IMG/VR virus record: IMGVR_UViG_3300046642_000078
Coordinates: 1-48,652 of that record
DNA length: 48,652 nucleotides
Strand: one strand, 5' to 3'
DNA from: a virus
This document shows positions 39,281-46,115 of this stretch, piece after piece. The position numbers and the translations under genes are program-made. The notes under the pieces were generated by a model. The model was given only the letters and a program-made list of their open reading frames with translations. It was not told where the DNA came from and did no database searches. The first letter of the stretch is position 1; every line of letters begins with the position of its first letter.

Positions 39281-39787
39281 ATGCTAACTCAGGGCAGACT
39301 TAAGGAAGTCTTGGAGTACTGCCCTGAAACGGGCGTATTCACTTGGCGGATGCGAGTTGCTAACTGCGTTCGCGTTGGCGACGTGGCGGGAAGCCTGCAT
39401 AAGGAAGACGGTTACATAAACATACGTGTAGACGGGCGGGCGTATCCTGCACAGCGACTAGCGTGGTTGTTTATGACTGGGGAGTGGCCTACCGCCTTTG
39501 TAGATCATGAGGACACGGTACGCAGTAATAACGCGTGGACAAATCTAAGGCAAGCAACAAACACACAGAATCAACACAACGCGGCTCTTAGTTCTAGTAA
39601 TACATCTGGAGTGAAGGGCGTTCATTGGTTAGTTGAATATGGGTGTTGGCGGGCTAGGGTAACGGCTTATGGAAAGAGAATTGAAGTAGGTCGGTTTGCT
39701 ACGTTGGAAGATGCAGACGTGGCTATCAGGGCCGCACGAGAACAGTTACACGGAGAATTTGCTAACCATGGAGACTCGCCAGGATGA
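39281..39787 (+). CDS. HNH homing endonuclease with AP2 domain (168 aa)
   Basis: Same family as 30450 and 33434: YCPETGVFTWRMRV, AQRLAWLFMTGEWPTAFVDH, NNAWTNLRQATNTQNQ, NTSGVKGVHWL and LHGEFANHG. The coding bases for NHG supply the ATG of the primase gene, which it overlaps by 20 bases; the protein continues four residues (DSPG). The sequence around its own start (TAACTATG, then ACTC) resembles that around the primase start (TAACCATG, then ACTC). Confidence 0.87.
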   Translation: MLTQGRLKEVLEYCPETGVFTWRMRVANCVRVGDVAGSLHKEDGYINIRVDGRAYPAQRLAWLFMTGEWPTAFVDHEDTVRSNNAWTNLRQATNTQNQHNAALSSSNTSGVKGVHWLVEYGCWRARVTAYGKRIEVGRFATLEDADVAIRAAREQLHGEFANHGDSPG

Positions 39788-40589
39788 TTGGGTTACGTTC
39801 GCGCAAAGTCTCCCTGAAGGTACGCACCGCAAGTATCAGCACGGCTGCGGAAGCGGTGAGCCTCGTATCGTTAATCACAAACGCGAGGGTTATAGTTGGA
39901 ACTGCTTCCGCTGTGGTGAGAAGGGATGGAAAGCAAAGCCTGCGGAAAGCCTCACAGGGCGTCTAGAACGGCTCCGTAGGGTTGCCAGTGTAGAGCGGGA
40001 AGCAACACGCACACAAACCCCGCCAGCGGGCGATAAAGACCCTAGGAACTGGCCGCTTGCTGCACGCGTCTGGTTGTACACGGCGGGGATATCAAACGTA
40101 GAGATTGAGGCTCTAGGCATCGTATGGTCTGAGCGGCTACAGCGTGTGGTGTTGCCCGTGGTGGACAGCGGCGGCGCGTGCATTTACTGGCAAGCACGAA
40201 GCCTAGACAAAACGAACCCACGCAAATACTTAAATCCTCCCGTAGACAAGTCGTGCTTAGTAGCTAAGTTCGGTTCCGGTCCAGTAGTAGTGCTAACGGA
40301 GGATTTACTTTCAGCTTATCGGGTGTCACGTGCTGGCGTAGAGGCTTGGTGTTTGCTTGGTACAAAACTTAGTACCCACGTAGCATCACAGATAATCACT
40401 GACGGTAGACCCGTAGCGTGCTGGTTAGACCCAGATTCAGCGGGCAAGACCGCAGCCGCGAAAGTATGCAAGACCTTACGCGCTTACGGCGTGAAGGTTA
40501 CGAATGTTATCTCTGACAGAGACCCTAAGCTATTACCCCGTGAGGAAATCATATGGACGCTACAGAAGCAATGCGGATTGCCCGCTTAG
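39768..40589 (+). CDS. DNA primase, T7 gp4 N-terminal-like, zinc plus TOPRIM (273 aa)
   Basis: Start is the ATG inside the HNH tail. Zinc-binding part: HGCGSGEPRIVN then WNCFRCGEKGW (about residues 24-53). TOPRIM part: VVVLTEDLLSAYRVS with metal Glu near 176, CWLDPDSAGK near 220 and DRDPKLLPREEI near 252. It would make RNA primers for the lagging strand. In T7 primase and helicase are one protein; here the helicase is separate, 0.9 kb downstream. Confidence 0.85.
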   Translation: METRQDDWVTFAQSLPEGTHRKYQHGCGSGEPRIVNHKREGYSWNCFRCGEKGWKAKPAESLTGRLERLRRVASVEREATRTQTPPAGDKDPRNWPLAARVWLYTAGISNVEIEALGIVWSERLQRVVLPVVDSGGACIYWQARSLDKTNPRKYLNPPVDKSCLVAKFGSGPVVVLTEDLLSAYRVSRAGVEAWCLLGTKLSTHVASQIITDGRPVACWLDPDSAGKTAAAKVCKTLRAYGVKVTNVISDRDPKLLPREEIIWTLQKQCGLPA

Positions 40590-40795
40590 CCTTAGCCATG
40601 CACTTTGACATTGAGCCGGATGTAGTGGCCGGTAGGTACGTAGGTGCATACGTTGCGATTGGTGCGAAGAAATGCGATATCGATGCAGCGGAGGCTTATA
40701 ACAAGCTGGCTGAGATGCAGGCAGCCCTAGACAGTACTCCTGCGTCTACGGGAGTTAGAGTCAAGCGGAACGACTGTTACCCGGAGTTTATATGA
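40553..40795 (+). CDS. Hypothetical protein (80 aa)
   Basis: Starts inside the last 37 bases of the primase gene. Helical N-terminus (TEAMRIARLALAMHFDIEPD) then GRYVGAYVAIGAKKCDIDAA. Overlaps the next ATG by four bases. No family recognised. Confidence 0.6.
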   Translation: MDATEAMRIARLALAMHFDIEPDVVAGRYVGAYVAIGAKKCDIDAAEAYNKLAEMQAALDSTPASTGVRVKRNDCYPEFI

Positions 40796-41031
40796 GCAAG
40801 ACATTCGTGTATGACCGATTCGACTGTACTAACGGCGGCTCGCAGCATTGTTACGGATGCTACGGGATGGACCCGTGCTCAGATGGAGACTACGTAAAGG
40901 CACAAGACGCCATTAACCGCGAGGCCGTATTACAAGCGCAGATTAGGACGCTGGAGACGCAGCTTAAGGACGCACGCACCGCGCTAGCTCTAAAAGGTGT
41001 AAGTATCCAAAGGGAGGATGATTGCGGATAA
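40792..41031 (+). CDS. Hypothetical Cys-rich/coiled-coil protein (79 aa)
   Basis: N-terminal half has CTNGGSQHCYGCYGMDPC, four Cys and one His that may bind metal; the C-terminal half is a coiled coil (LQAQIRTLETQLKDARTAL). Its 3' end overlaps the HNH start. No family recognised. Confidence 0.6.
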   Translation: MSKTFVYDRFDCTNGGSQHCYGCYGMDPCSDGDYVKAQDAINREAVLQAQIRTLETQLKDARTALALKGVSIQREDDCG

Positions 41032-41468
41032 TTAAAGCTAGCAAGGGAGAGGAGATTGCCGTAGATGCTACGGACTACGAATGGTTATCCGGTTACGCTT
41101 GGTGGATTAGCGGCTACGGTTACGCGGCAACTACCTTTAAGCGTGCCGGAGTAAAGCGCACTCTCTACATGCACAAAATGTTGTGCCCTGACGCAACTAA
41201 GGTAGACCACAGGGACACCAACAAACTAAACAACCGTAGAGGAAACCTACGCCCCGCGACCCACTCGCAGAACATGGCGAACAAGGGTGTTAGCACGCGG
41301 AGTGCGCTAGGTATAAAAGGCGTCTCCATGGATGGGAAGCGCTATAGGGCACAGATACGGCGCGACGGTACAACCGCAAATCTAGGGCGTTACGATACAG
41401 CGGAGGAAGCTAAGGCTGCTTACGACAGAGCGGCATTAGAGATATTTGGAGAGTTCGCCCATGCTTGA
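41022..41468 (+). CDS. HNH homing endonuclease with AP2-like domain (148 aa)
   Basis: YEWLSGYAWWISGYGYAATT, LYMHKMLCPDATKVDHRD, LNNRRGNLRPATHSQNMAN (HNH), then LGIKGVSMDGKRYRAQIRRD and AKAAYDRAALEIFGEFAHA. Start TTG after AGGGAGG. Its last three codons read CAT GCT TGA and contain the helicase ATG. A more distant relative of the three ANHG proteins. Confidence 0.85.
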   Translation: MRIIKASKGEEIAVDATDYEWLSGYAWWISGYGYAATTFKRAGVKRTLYMHKMLCPDATKVDHRDTNKLNNRRGNLRPATHSQNMANKGVSTRSALGIKGVSMDGKRYRAQIRRDGTTANLGRYDTAEEAKAAYDRAALEIFGEFAHA

Positions 41469-42744
41469 AGTCACATTACTCCGTCTGCTTAGAAGTCGAG
41501 AGCGGATGGAGCGGTTGGGTAAGCTAGTCCCTAAAGCAGCCATTGATGTTAAGTCAGCGGTTATCCTTGGGGATATGGCGGCGTACATGGAGGAAACGGG
41601 AGCGGACGAAGTTACTGCAGACCCGTTCCTAGTATGGTTCCTAATGCGGCATCCAACGCTTAACGAGGAGCAGCGCAGCTTGTATAGAGCGCTTCTTGGG
41701 AACGTATTCACGGGAGACGCTAACCCTGACCTAGAGCGCGGGATTATGGGTAGGCTCGTATCTGCGGAGGCTGCTAGCCGGGTAGCTGACTTGCTCACTA
41801 AATATAACGAGGGCGCAGAGATTGACCTTTACTCTGCACTACGAGGTGAAGTAGAGCGGTTCGAGCAGAACAATAGCCGGAAGGTGGCGTTACCCTGGGT
41901 TGACGAGGATATCGATTCTATCCTCACAGACGACAAGGACGATAGAGGGTTGCATTGGCGGCTACCCTGCCTTAATACCGTTCTGCGTCCTTTGCGTGGT
42001 GGTGACTTTATCGTGTTAGCCGCAAGGCCGGATAAAGGCAAGACGACTATGATTGCCTCAGAGATTACGCACATGGCAGCACAGTTCAATGCGTACTACG
42101 GGGAGAATCACGGCCGCTCTATCATCTGGGCAAATAACGAGGGACCGGGTAAGCGTATCGTGCAGAGGGTGTATCAAAGCGCTCTTAACGCGACTATCAC
42201 GGACCTAATAAAGAAGTCTACAGCAGGGACGCTTAAGCAGGAATACGAGGCTGTAGTAGGCAGTACGCCAATTCGTATCATGGATATTCACGGCTTCTGG
42301 AATTACGAGGTAGAGGAAATACTTAAGCGGGTTAAGCCGGGTCTAGTCGTCTTTGATATGGTTGACAATATTCGCTTTGGTGGAGATGCCCTTAACGGGG
42401 GACAGCGTACGGACCAGCTACTAGAGGCTATGTACGGATGGGCGCGGATTCTTGGCGTTAAGTACGATTGCCCTGCCATTGCAACGTCACAGATTAGCGG
42501 GGACGGGGACGGCCTACAGTATCCGACTCAGCCTATGCTTAAGGATAGCAAGACGGGCAAGCAGGGAGCAGCAGACGTAATCATTACGCTGGGTGCTGTC
42601 AATGATCCTTTCTACGCAAACTCCCGCTTCGTTGGCGTAACCAAATCTAAACTACGGCGGCAAGGTGCGCCGCAATCCCCACAGTGCGAAGTGCTCTTTG
42701 ACGGGGAGCGCGGACGGCTTCTTATGCCACAAGAGGAAAAGTAA
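41461..42744 (+). CDS. Replicative DNA helicase, DnaB/T7 gp4-like (427 aa)
   Basis: Start is the ATG inside the HNH tail. The N-terminal DnaB-like helical domain precedes the RecA-fold motor: Walker A AARPDKGKTT with Lys near 194, Walker B LVVFDMVDNIR near 300, motif H3/H4 CPAIATSQISGDG near 340 and the basic SKLRR near the end. Hexameric 5'-3' unwinding at the fork is expected. No primase domain is attached. Confidence 0.9.
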   Translation: MLEVTLLRLLRSRERMERLGKLVPKAAIDVKSAVILGDMAAYMEETGADEVTADPFLVWFLMRHPTLNEEQRSLYRALLGNVFTGDANPDLERGIMGRLVSAEAASRVADLLTKYNEGAEIDLYSALRGEVERFEQNNSRKVALPWVDEDIDSILTDDKDDRGLHWRLPCLNTVLRPLRGGDFIVLAARPDKGKTTMIASEITHMAAQFNAYYGENHGRSIIWANNEGPGKRIVQRVYQSALNATITDLIKKSTAGTLKQEYEAVVGSTPIRIMDIHGFWNYEVEEILKRVKPGLVVFDMVDNIRFGGDALNGGQRTDQLLEAMYGWARILGVKYDCPAIATSQISGDGDGLQYPTQPMLKDSKTGKQGAADVIITLGAVNDPFYANSRFVGVTKSKLRRQGAPQSPQCEVLFDGERGRLLMPQEEK

Positions 42745-43013
42745 TGAGTGTCTACGTTGACGACATGGCAGCCGCGTACGGTCGTATGGTCATGTGCCAT
42801 ATGGTTGCTGACACTGAGGACGAGTTGCACGCGATGGCAAGCAAGATAGGCGTTGCGCGGAAGTGGCACCAGAAGCCCAACACACCACACAGCCATTACG
42901 ACGTATGCAGGGCAATGCGCGTACGGGCGGTCAAACTCGGAGCCATTGAAATCAACCGCGCGAAATTGGGCGAGATAATCAAAACCAAACGCCTACAGAC
43001 TAAGGAGGCTTAA
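42744..43013 (+). CDS. DUF4031-like protein (89 aa)
   Basis: SVYVDDMAAAYGRMVMCHMV then DELHAMASKIGVARKWHQ and HSHYDVCRAMRVRAVKLGAI match the DUF4031 family of phage and bacterial proteins of unknown function. Overlaps neighbours by one base on each side. Confidence 0.8.
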   Translation: MSVYVDDMAAAYGRMVMCHMVADTEDELHAMASKIGVARKWHQKPNTPHSHYDVCRAMRVRAVKLGAIEINRAKLGEIIKTKRLQTKEA

Positions 43014-43306
43014 TGCGTTATGCGATTGTGAAAACCCAGTGTGACGACTTAACAGACCCGGAGCAACCGCTCCACGCACTCAGCAAAGGTACATTAGTTC
43101 GTATCCTTGGTGTATCCGCGCTACCCGTTGGTCTCATTGTCGAGACTATGTACCCGGTATTCGGTACGTGGGACATGCGGTATATGCACCGCACACAGGT
43201 GCTAGACCCTTCAGACCTTTACGAGTTCCCCGCGTACTCCGGTAAGTTTATCGAACGCTTGGCTAAGGTGCTGCAGAGTTCCCGTGAGTTCCTAGGTATT
43301 GCGTAA
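43013..43306 (+). CDS. Hypothetical protein (97 aa)
   Basis: Beta-rich N-terminus (YAIVKTQCDDLTDPEQPL, LSKGTLVRILGVSALPVGL) and helical C-terminus. One-base overlap with each neighbour. No family recognised. Confidence 0.65.
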   Translation: MRYAIVKTQCDDLTDPEQPLHALSKGTLVRILGVSALPVGLIVETMYPVFGTWDMRYMHRTQVLDPSDLYEFPAYSGKFIERLAKVLQSSREFLGIA

Positions 43307-43428
43307 TGGGTAGCCTTATGGAGGCTGTCTACACCGTATGCCTGCTAATTCAATTGCCGTGGATGGTTAGTGGTACTGCATATCTTGCATACGAGGTATG
43401 GGCGGCTCTTTATAAGGATGAAGAATGA
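43306..43428 (+). CDS. Small membrane protein (40 aa)
   Basis: ATG overlaps the preceding TAA by one base; stop overlaps the next ATG. One hydrophobic segment (VYTVCLLIQLPWMVSGTAYL). No family recognised. Confidence 0.5.
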   Translation: MGSLMEAVYTVCLLIQLPWMVSGTAYLAYEVWAALYKDEE

Positions 43429-43580
43429 TGGACCGAATTAAAGTAGCTTTCACTATTGACGTGGACGACAGCACCGAGTCTTGGACCGAGGGCGACACAG
43501 AGGTACTGCACGAGTGTGTGCGCCAGTCCCTAGACGTGTGGGGAGACATTAGAGGGTTCTCCGTGGAGGTCCAACAGTGA
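43425..43580 (+). CDS. Hypothetical small acidic protein (51 aa)
   Basis: Coupled at both ends by four-base overlaps. Acidic sequence (FTIDVDDSTESWTEGDTEVL) with beta-alpha-beta appearance (then VRQSLDVWGDIRGFSVEV). No family recognised. Confidence 0.5.
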   Translation: MMDRIKVAFTIDVDDSTESWTEGDTEVLHECVRQSLDVWGDIRGFSVEVQQ

Positions 43581-43699
43581 TTATTTTCTGTGCAATCGTG
43601 CGCGGCGTTGTGTGGTGTACCGCAGTAGCAGGAGCGGCGCTAGTGTTATACGGGTGCTATGACCTTGCGTGTATGGCGTTTGATGGGCGGAAGGAATGA
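43577..43699 (+). CDS. Small membrane protein (40 aa)
   Basis: GTG start overlapping the preceding TGA and stop overlapping the ligase ATG. One transmembrane segment with several Cys (GVVWCTAVAGAALVLYGCY). No family recognised. Confidence 0.48.
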   Translation: MIIFCAIVRGVVWCTAVAGAALVLYGCYDLACMAFDGRKE

Positions 43700-44601
43700 G
43701 TATTCCTAATGGTTTCCGCCCCAATCTTGCAGCAACACTCACCAAGCCGGAGCTTATCAAGTTCCCCGTGTGGGTCTCGCCAAAGATTGACGGTATCCGC
43801 AGCGTGGTGTTTGGCGGGGTTGCGTATAGCCGTAGCCTTAAGCCTATTCCAAACAAAAAGGTACAGGCGTTCTTTGACAGACACGCGGACGTACTAGACG
43901 GCTTGGACGGTGAGTTAGTCGTAGGAGACAAGACGGACGCTAACTGTATGCAAAACAGTATGGCGGTCATGCGTAAAGACGGGGAGCCTAGCTTTTGCTT
44001 CTACGTGTTTGACGTGTACGACCCGCGCGCCGAATACGAGGAACGCCTCACGATTATTGAGACGGCTATGCAGCATTTCATGACGGACGACCCTAGGATT
44101 AACCTAGTTTCGCAGCACCTGGCAAACAACGCGGACGACTTGGCAACACTAGAGGCGCAATTCCTTGAGCGTGGTTACGAGGGCCTAATGATTCGTGACC
44201 CGCAAGGCCACTATAAGTGCGGACGCAGCACGGAACGCGAGGGCGGCTTAGTCAAGGTGAAGCGCTTCACGGATGCGGAGGCGGAGGTTATCGGGTTTGA
44301 GGAGGAAATGAAAAATGAAAATACAAGTAAGACTAACGCCCTTGGAAATACCGAGCGTAGCAGCGTTGCTAGTGGACTTGTCGGCAAAGGTACGCTGGGC
44401 GCATTGCGTTGTAGATCTGCTGAGGGCATCGAATTCAACATCGGTACAGGATTCACGGCAGACCTACGCCGCACTCTATGGAACGACCGTGAGTCTCTTA
44501 CGGGACAGTTCGCAAAGTTTAAGAGCTTCGACCACGGCGTAAAGGATGCGCCCCGCCATCCTGTGTTTCTCGGATTTAGACACAAGGATGATATGTCATG
44601 A
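43696..44601 (+). CDS. ATP-dependent DNA ligase, T7-like (301 aa)
   Basis: Nucleotidyltransferase motif I WVSPKIDGIRS with adenylated Lys30, motif III LDGELVVG, motif IIIa FCFYVFDVYD, motif IV GYEGLMIRDP and motif V GGLVKVKRF, followed by an OB-like domain (NIGTGFTADLRRTLW). Seals Okazaki fragments. Minimal size, as for T7 ligase. Middle of the replication operon. Confidence 0.92.
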   Translation: MSIPNGFRPNLAATLTKPELIKFPVWVSPKIDGIRSVVFGGVAYSRSLKPIPNKKVQAFFDRHADVLDGLDGELVVGDKTDANCMQNSMAVMRKDGEPSFCFYVFDVYDPRAEYEERLTIIETAMQHFMTDDPRINLVSQHLANNADDLATLEAQFLERGYEGLMIRDPQGHYKCGRSTEREGGLVKVKRFTDAEAEVIGFEEEMKNENTSKTNALGNTERSSVASGLVGKGTLGALRCRSAEGIEFNIGTGFTADLRRTLWNDRESLTGQFAKFKSFDHGVKDAPRHPVFLGFRHKDDMS

Positions 44602-45107
44602 TTTATAAAGAACTAAATGATGTACTAGAGTCGCTTCCGTTTGAGGCTATCCTGGCTGGTGGCTGCGTGCGGGATACGGTGCTTGGGAAGGATATCAAGG
44701 ACTACGACGCGTACGCCTGGAACACTTCTGACACTCGTATTAAGTTGTACGAAGCGTATCCGGACCATGTTCTAGCCGATAACGAACTCGGTTATGCTGC
44801 GTGTGCCTTTGTAGTCTACAACACAGGCGCATTTGCCGCTGACGGTAAGCCTATTCAAGTAATGCTTTTGGATAAAGTGGAGATTGGGGACTGTGCCACT
44901 CCGCAGGAGTACGTAGATAAGCATTTCGACTTTGGTATCTGTAAGGCAACGTACCACAAGCTGGGCGGCTTGCATCTAACCGAGGCGTTCAATCAAGACG
45001 TAGCTAACAAGACAATCACTTTTTACCAGTCAGACCTTAACTGGCAAAACCCGGAAAGAGTAGAGCGTATGTTAGCTAAGTTCCCTGACTATACGTTGGT
45101 GAAATGA
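44598..45107 (+). CDS. Nucleotidyltransferase-like protein (169 aa)
   Basis: AILAGGCVRDTVLGKDIKDYD (residues about 18-38) is the GG...RD...D-x-D signature of the CCA-adding/poly(A) polymerase head fold. The remainder gives the palm strands (IQVMLLDKVEIG) and a short helical end. It lacks the long C-terminal tRNA-binding region of cellular CCA enzymes. Substrate unknown; phage copies may repair tRNA or modify nucleic acid or protein. Confidence 0.75.
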   Translation: MIYKELNDVLESLPFEAILAGGCVRDTVLGKDIKDYDAYAWNTSDTRIKLYEAYPDHVLADNELGYAACAFVVYNTGAFAADGKPIQVMLLDKVEIGDCATPQEYVDKHFDFGICKATYHKLGGLHLTEAFNQDVANKTITFYQSDLNWQNPERVERMLAKFPDYTLVK

Positions 45108-45670
45108 CGCAACCACAGCTAAAGGTAACGCCCAATATCCTAACGTACCAAGGGCGATACTTCGATTTCCTTGACCCGCAAGTTAAGGACGTGTCTATCG
45201 TAGACATTGCTACCGCGCTATCCCGTATCTGCCGCTTCACTGGCCATACCTCCTGCTTCTACAGTGTCGCGCAGCATAGCGTTACGGTGTCCCGGATTGT
45301 CCCTCCTGAGTTCGCGCTACAAGGGTTGCTGCACGATGCAGCGGAGGCTTACCTAGGCGACGTATCAACGCCGCTTAAGCAGCTTATCCCAGAGTACAAA
45401 GTGATAGAGCACAGGGTAGAGCGGGTTATCTGCCAGGCGTTCGCGCTTCCGTTCCCGCTCGATCCTAGTATCAAGCAAGCGGATTTGCGGATGCTGGTTA
45501 CGGAGAAGCGGGATTTGATGCCGCGTGCTAACAAGAGTTCTAGCGGAACGGACGAGGTAGCGTGGTTCCCGTTCGCTGGTGTTGAGCCGCTGGAGGAAAG
45601 CATAGAGCCTATGTCAGCGTCTAGGGCTAAGCGGGCATTTCTGGATCGGTACGCGGAGTTAGTGGGTTGA
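45104..45670 (+). CDS. HD-domain phosphohydrolase, YfbR/5'-deoxynucleotidase-like (188 aa)
   Basis: Metal ligands of the HD fold are visible: RFTGHTSCFYSVAQHSVTVS with His, GLLHDAAEAYLGDVSTPLK with the His-Asp pair near residues 75-76, and Asp near QADLRMLVTEKRDL. Such enzymes dephosphorylate dNMPs or hydrolyse dNTPs. Together with the MazG-like and dATP/dGTP-hydrolase-like proteins it makes three nucleotide-pool enzymes. Four-base overlaps with both neighbours. Confidence 0.8.
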   Translation: MTQPQLKVTPNILTYQGRYFDFLDPQVKDVSIVDIATALSRICRFTGHTSCFYSVAQHSVTVSRIVPPEFALQGLLHDAAEAYLGDVSTPLKQLIPEYKVIEHRVERVICQAFALPFPLDPSIKQADLRMLVTEKRDLMPRANKSSSGTDEVAWFPFAGVEPLEESIEPMSASRAKRAFLDRYAELVG

Positions 45671-46107
45671 ATACGCCGTGCATTCTGCACACCGGAGGAT
45701 GGTTCACAGACAAAGGTTACGGGATGCTCCGGGTAGGCACGGAGAGAAAGAAAGTTCGTGCTCATAGGTGGGCGTACTGCGTACACAACAAGTGCACATT
45801 GGCAAGTATTGAAGGGCTTTCTGTTCGCCATAGTTGTGATAACCCACCCTGTGTAAATCCTGAGCACCTTCTGTTAGGTTCTCACCTAGACAACATGCGC
45901 GATAAGAAGGAAAGAGGTAGGGCACCCGGAGCGAAGGGAGAGGCTAACGCAACCGCAAAACTAACGGCTGCACAGGTGCGGGAAATCAGAACTACATGCG
46001 TAAAGCGTTCAAAAGAGTTTAGCGCCGCCGCCCTTGCCCGTAAGTTCGGAGTAACTAAATCATTGGTTTGTATGATTCTGGCCGGTAAAGGGTGGAGTCA
46101 CATCTAG
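45667..46107 (+). CDS. HNH homing endonuclease with helix-turn-helix tail (146 aa)
   Basis: HNH core: RAHRWAYCVHNKCTLASIEG, LSVRHSCDNPPCVNPEHLLL, GSHLDNMRDKKERGR (residues about 32-85), typical of phage HNH_3 nucleases. The C-terminal NATAKLTAAQVREIRTTC and AALARKFGVTKSLVCMIL forms an HTH for site recognition. TTG start overlaps the HD gene stop; it ends eight bases before the DNA polymerase start and contains part of its upstream sequence. Confidence 0.87.
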   Translation: MNTPCILHTGGWFTDKGYGMLRVGTERKKVRAHRWAYCVHNKCTLASIEGLSVRHSCDNPPCVNPEHLLLGSHLDNMRDKKERGRAPGAKGEANATAKLTAAQVREIRTTCVKRSKEFSAAALARKFGVTKSLVCMILAGKGWSHI

Positions 46108-46115
46108 GAGAGTCT

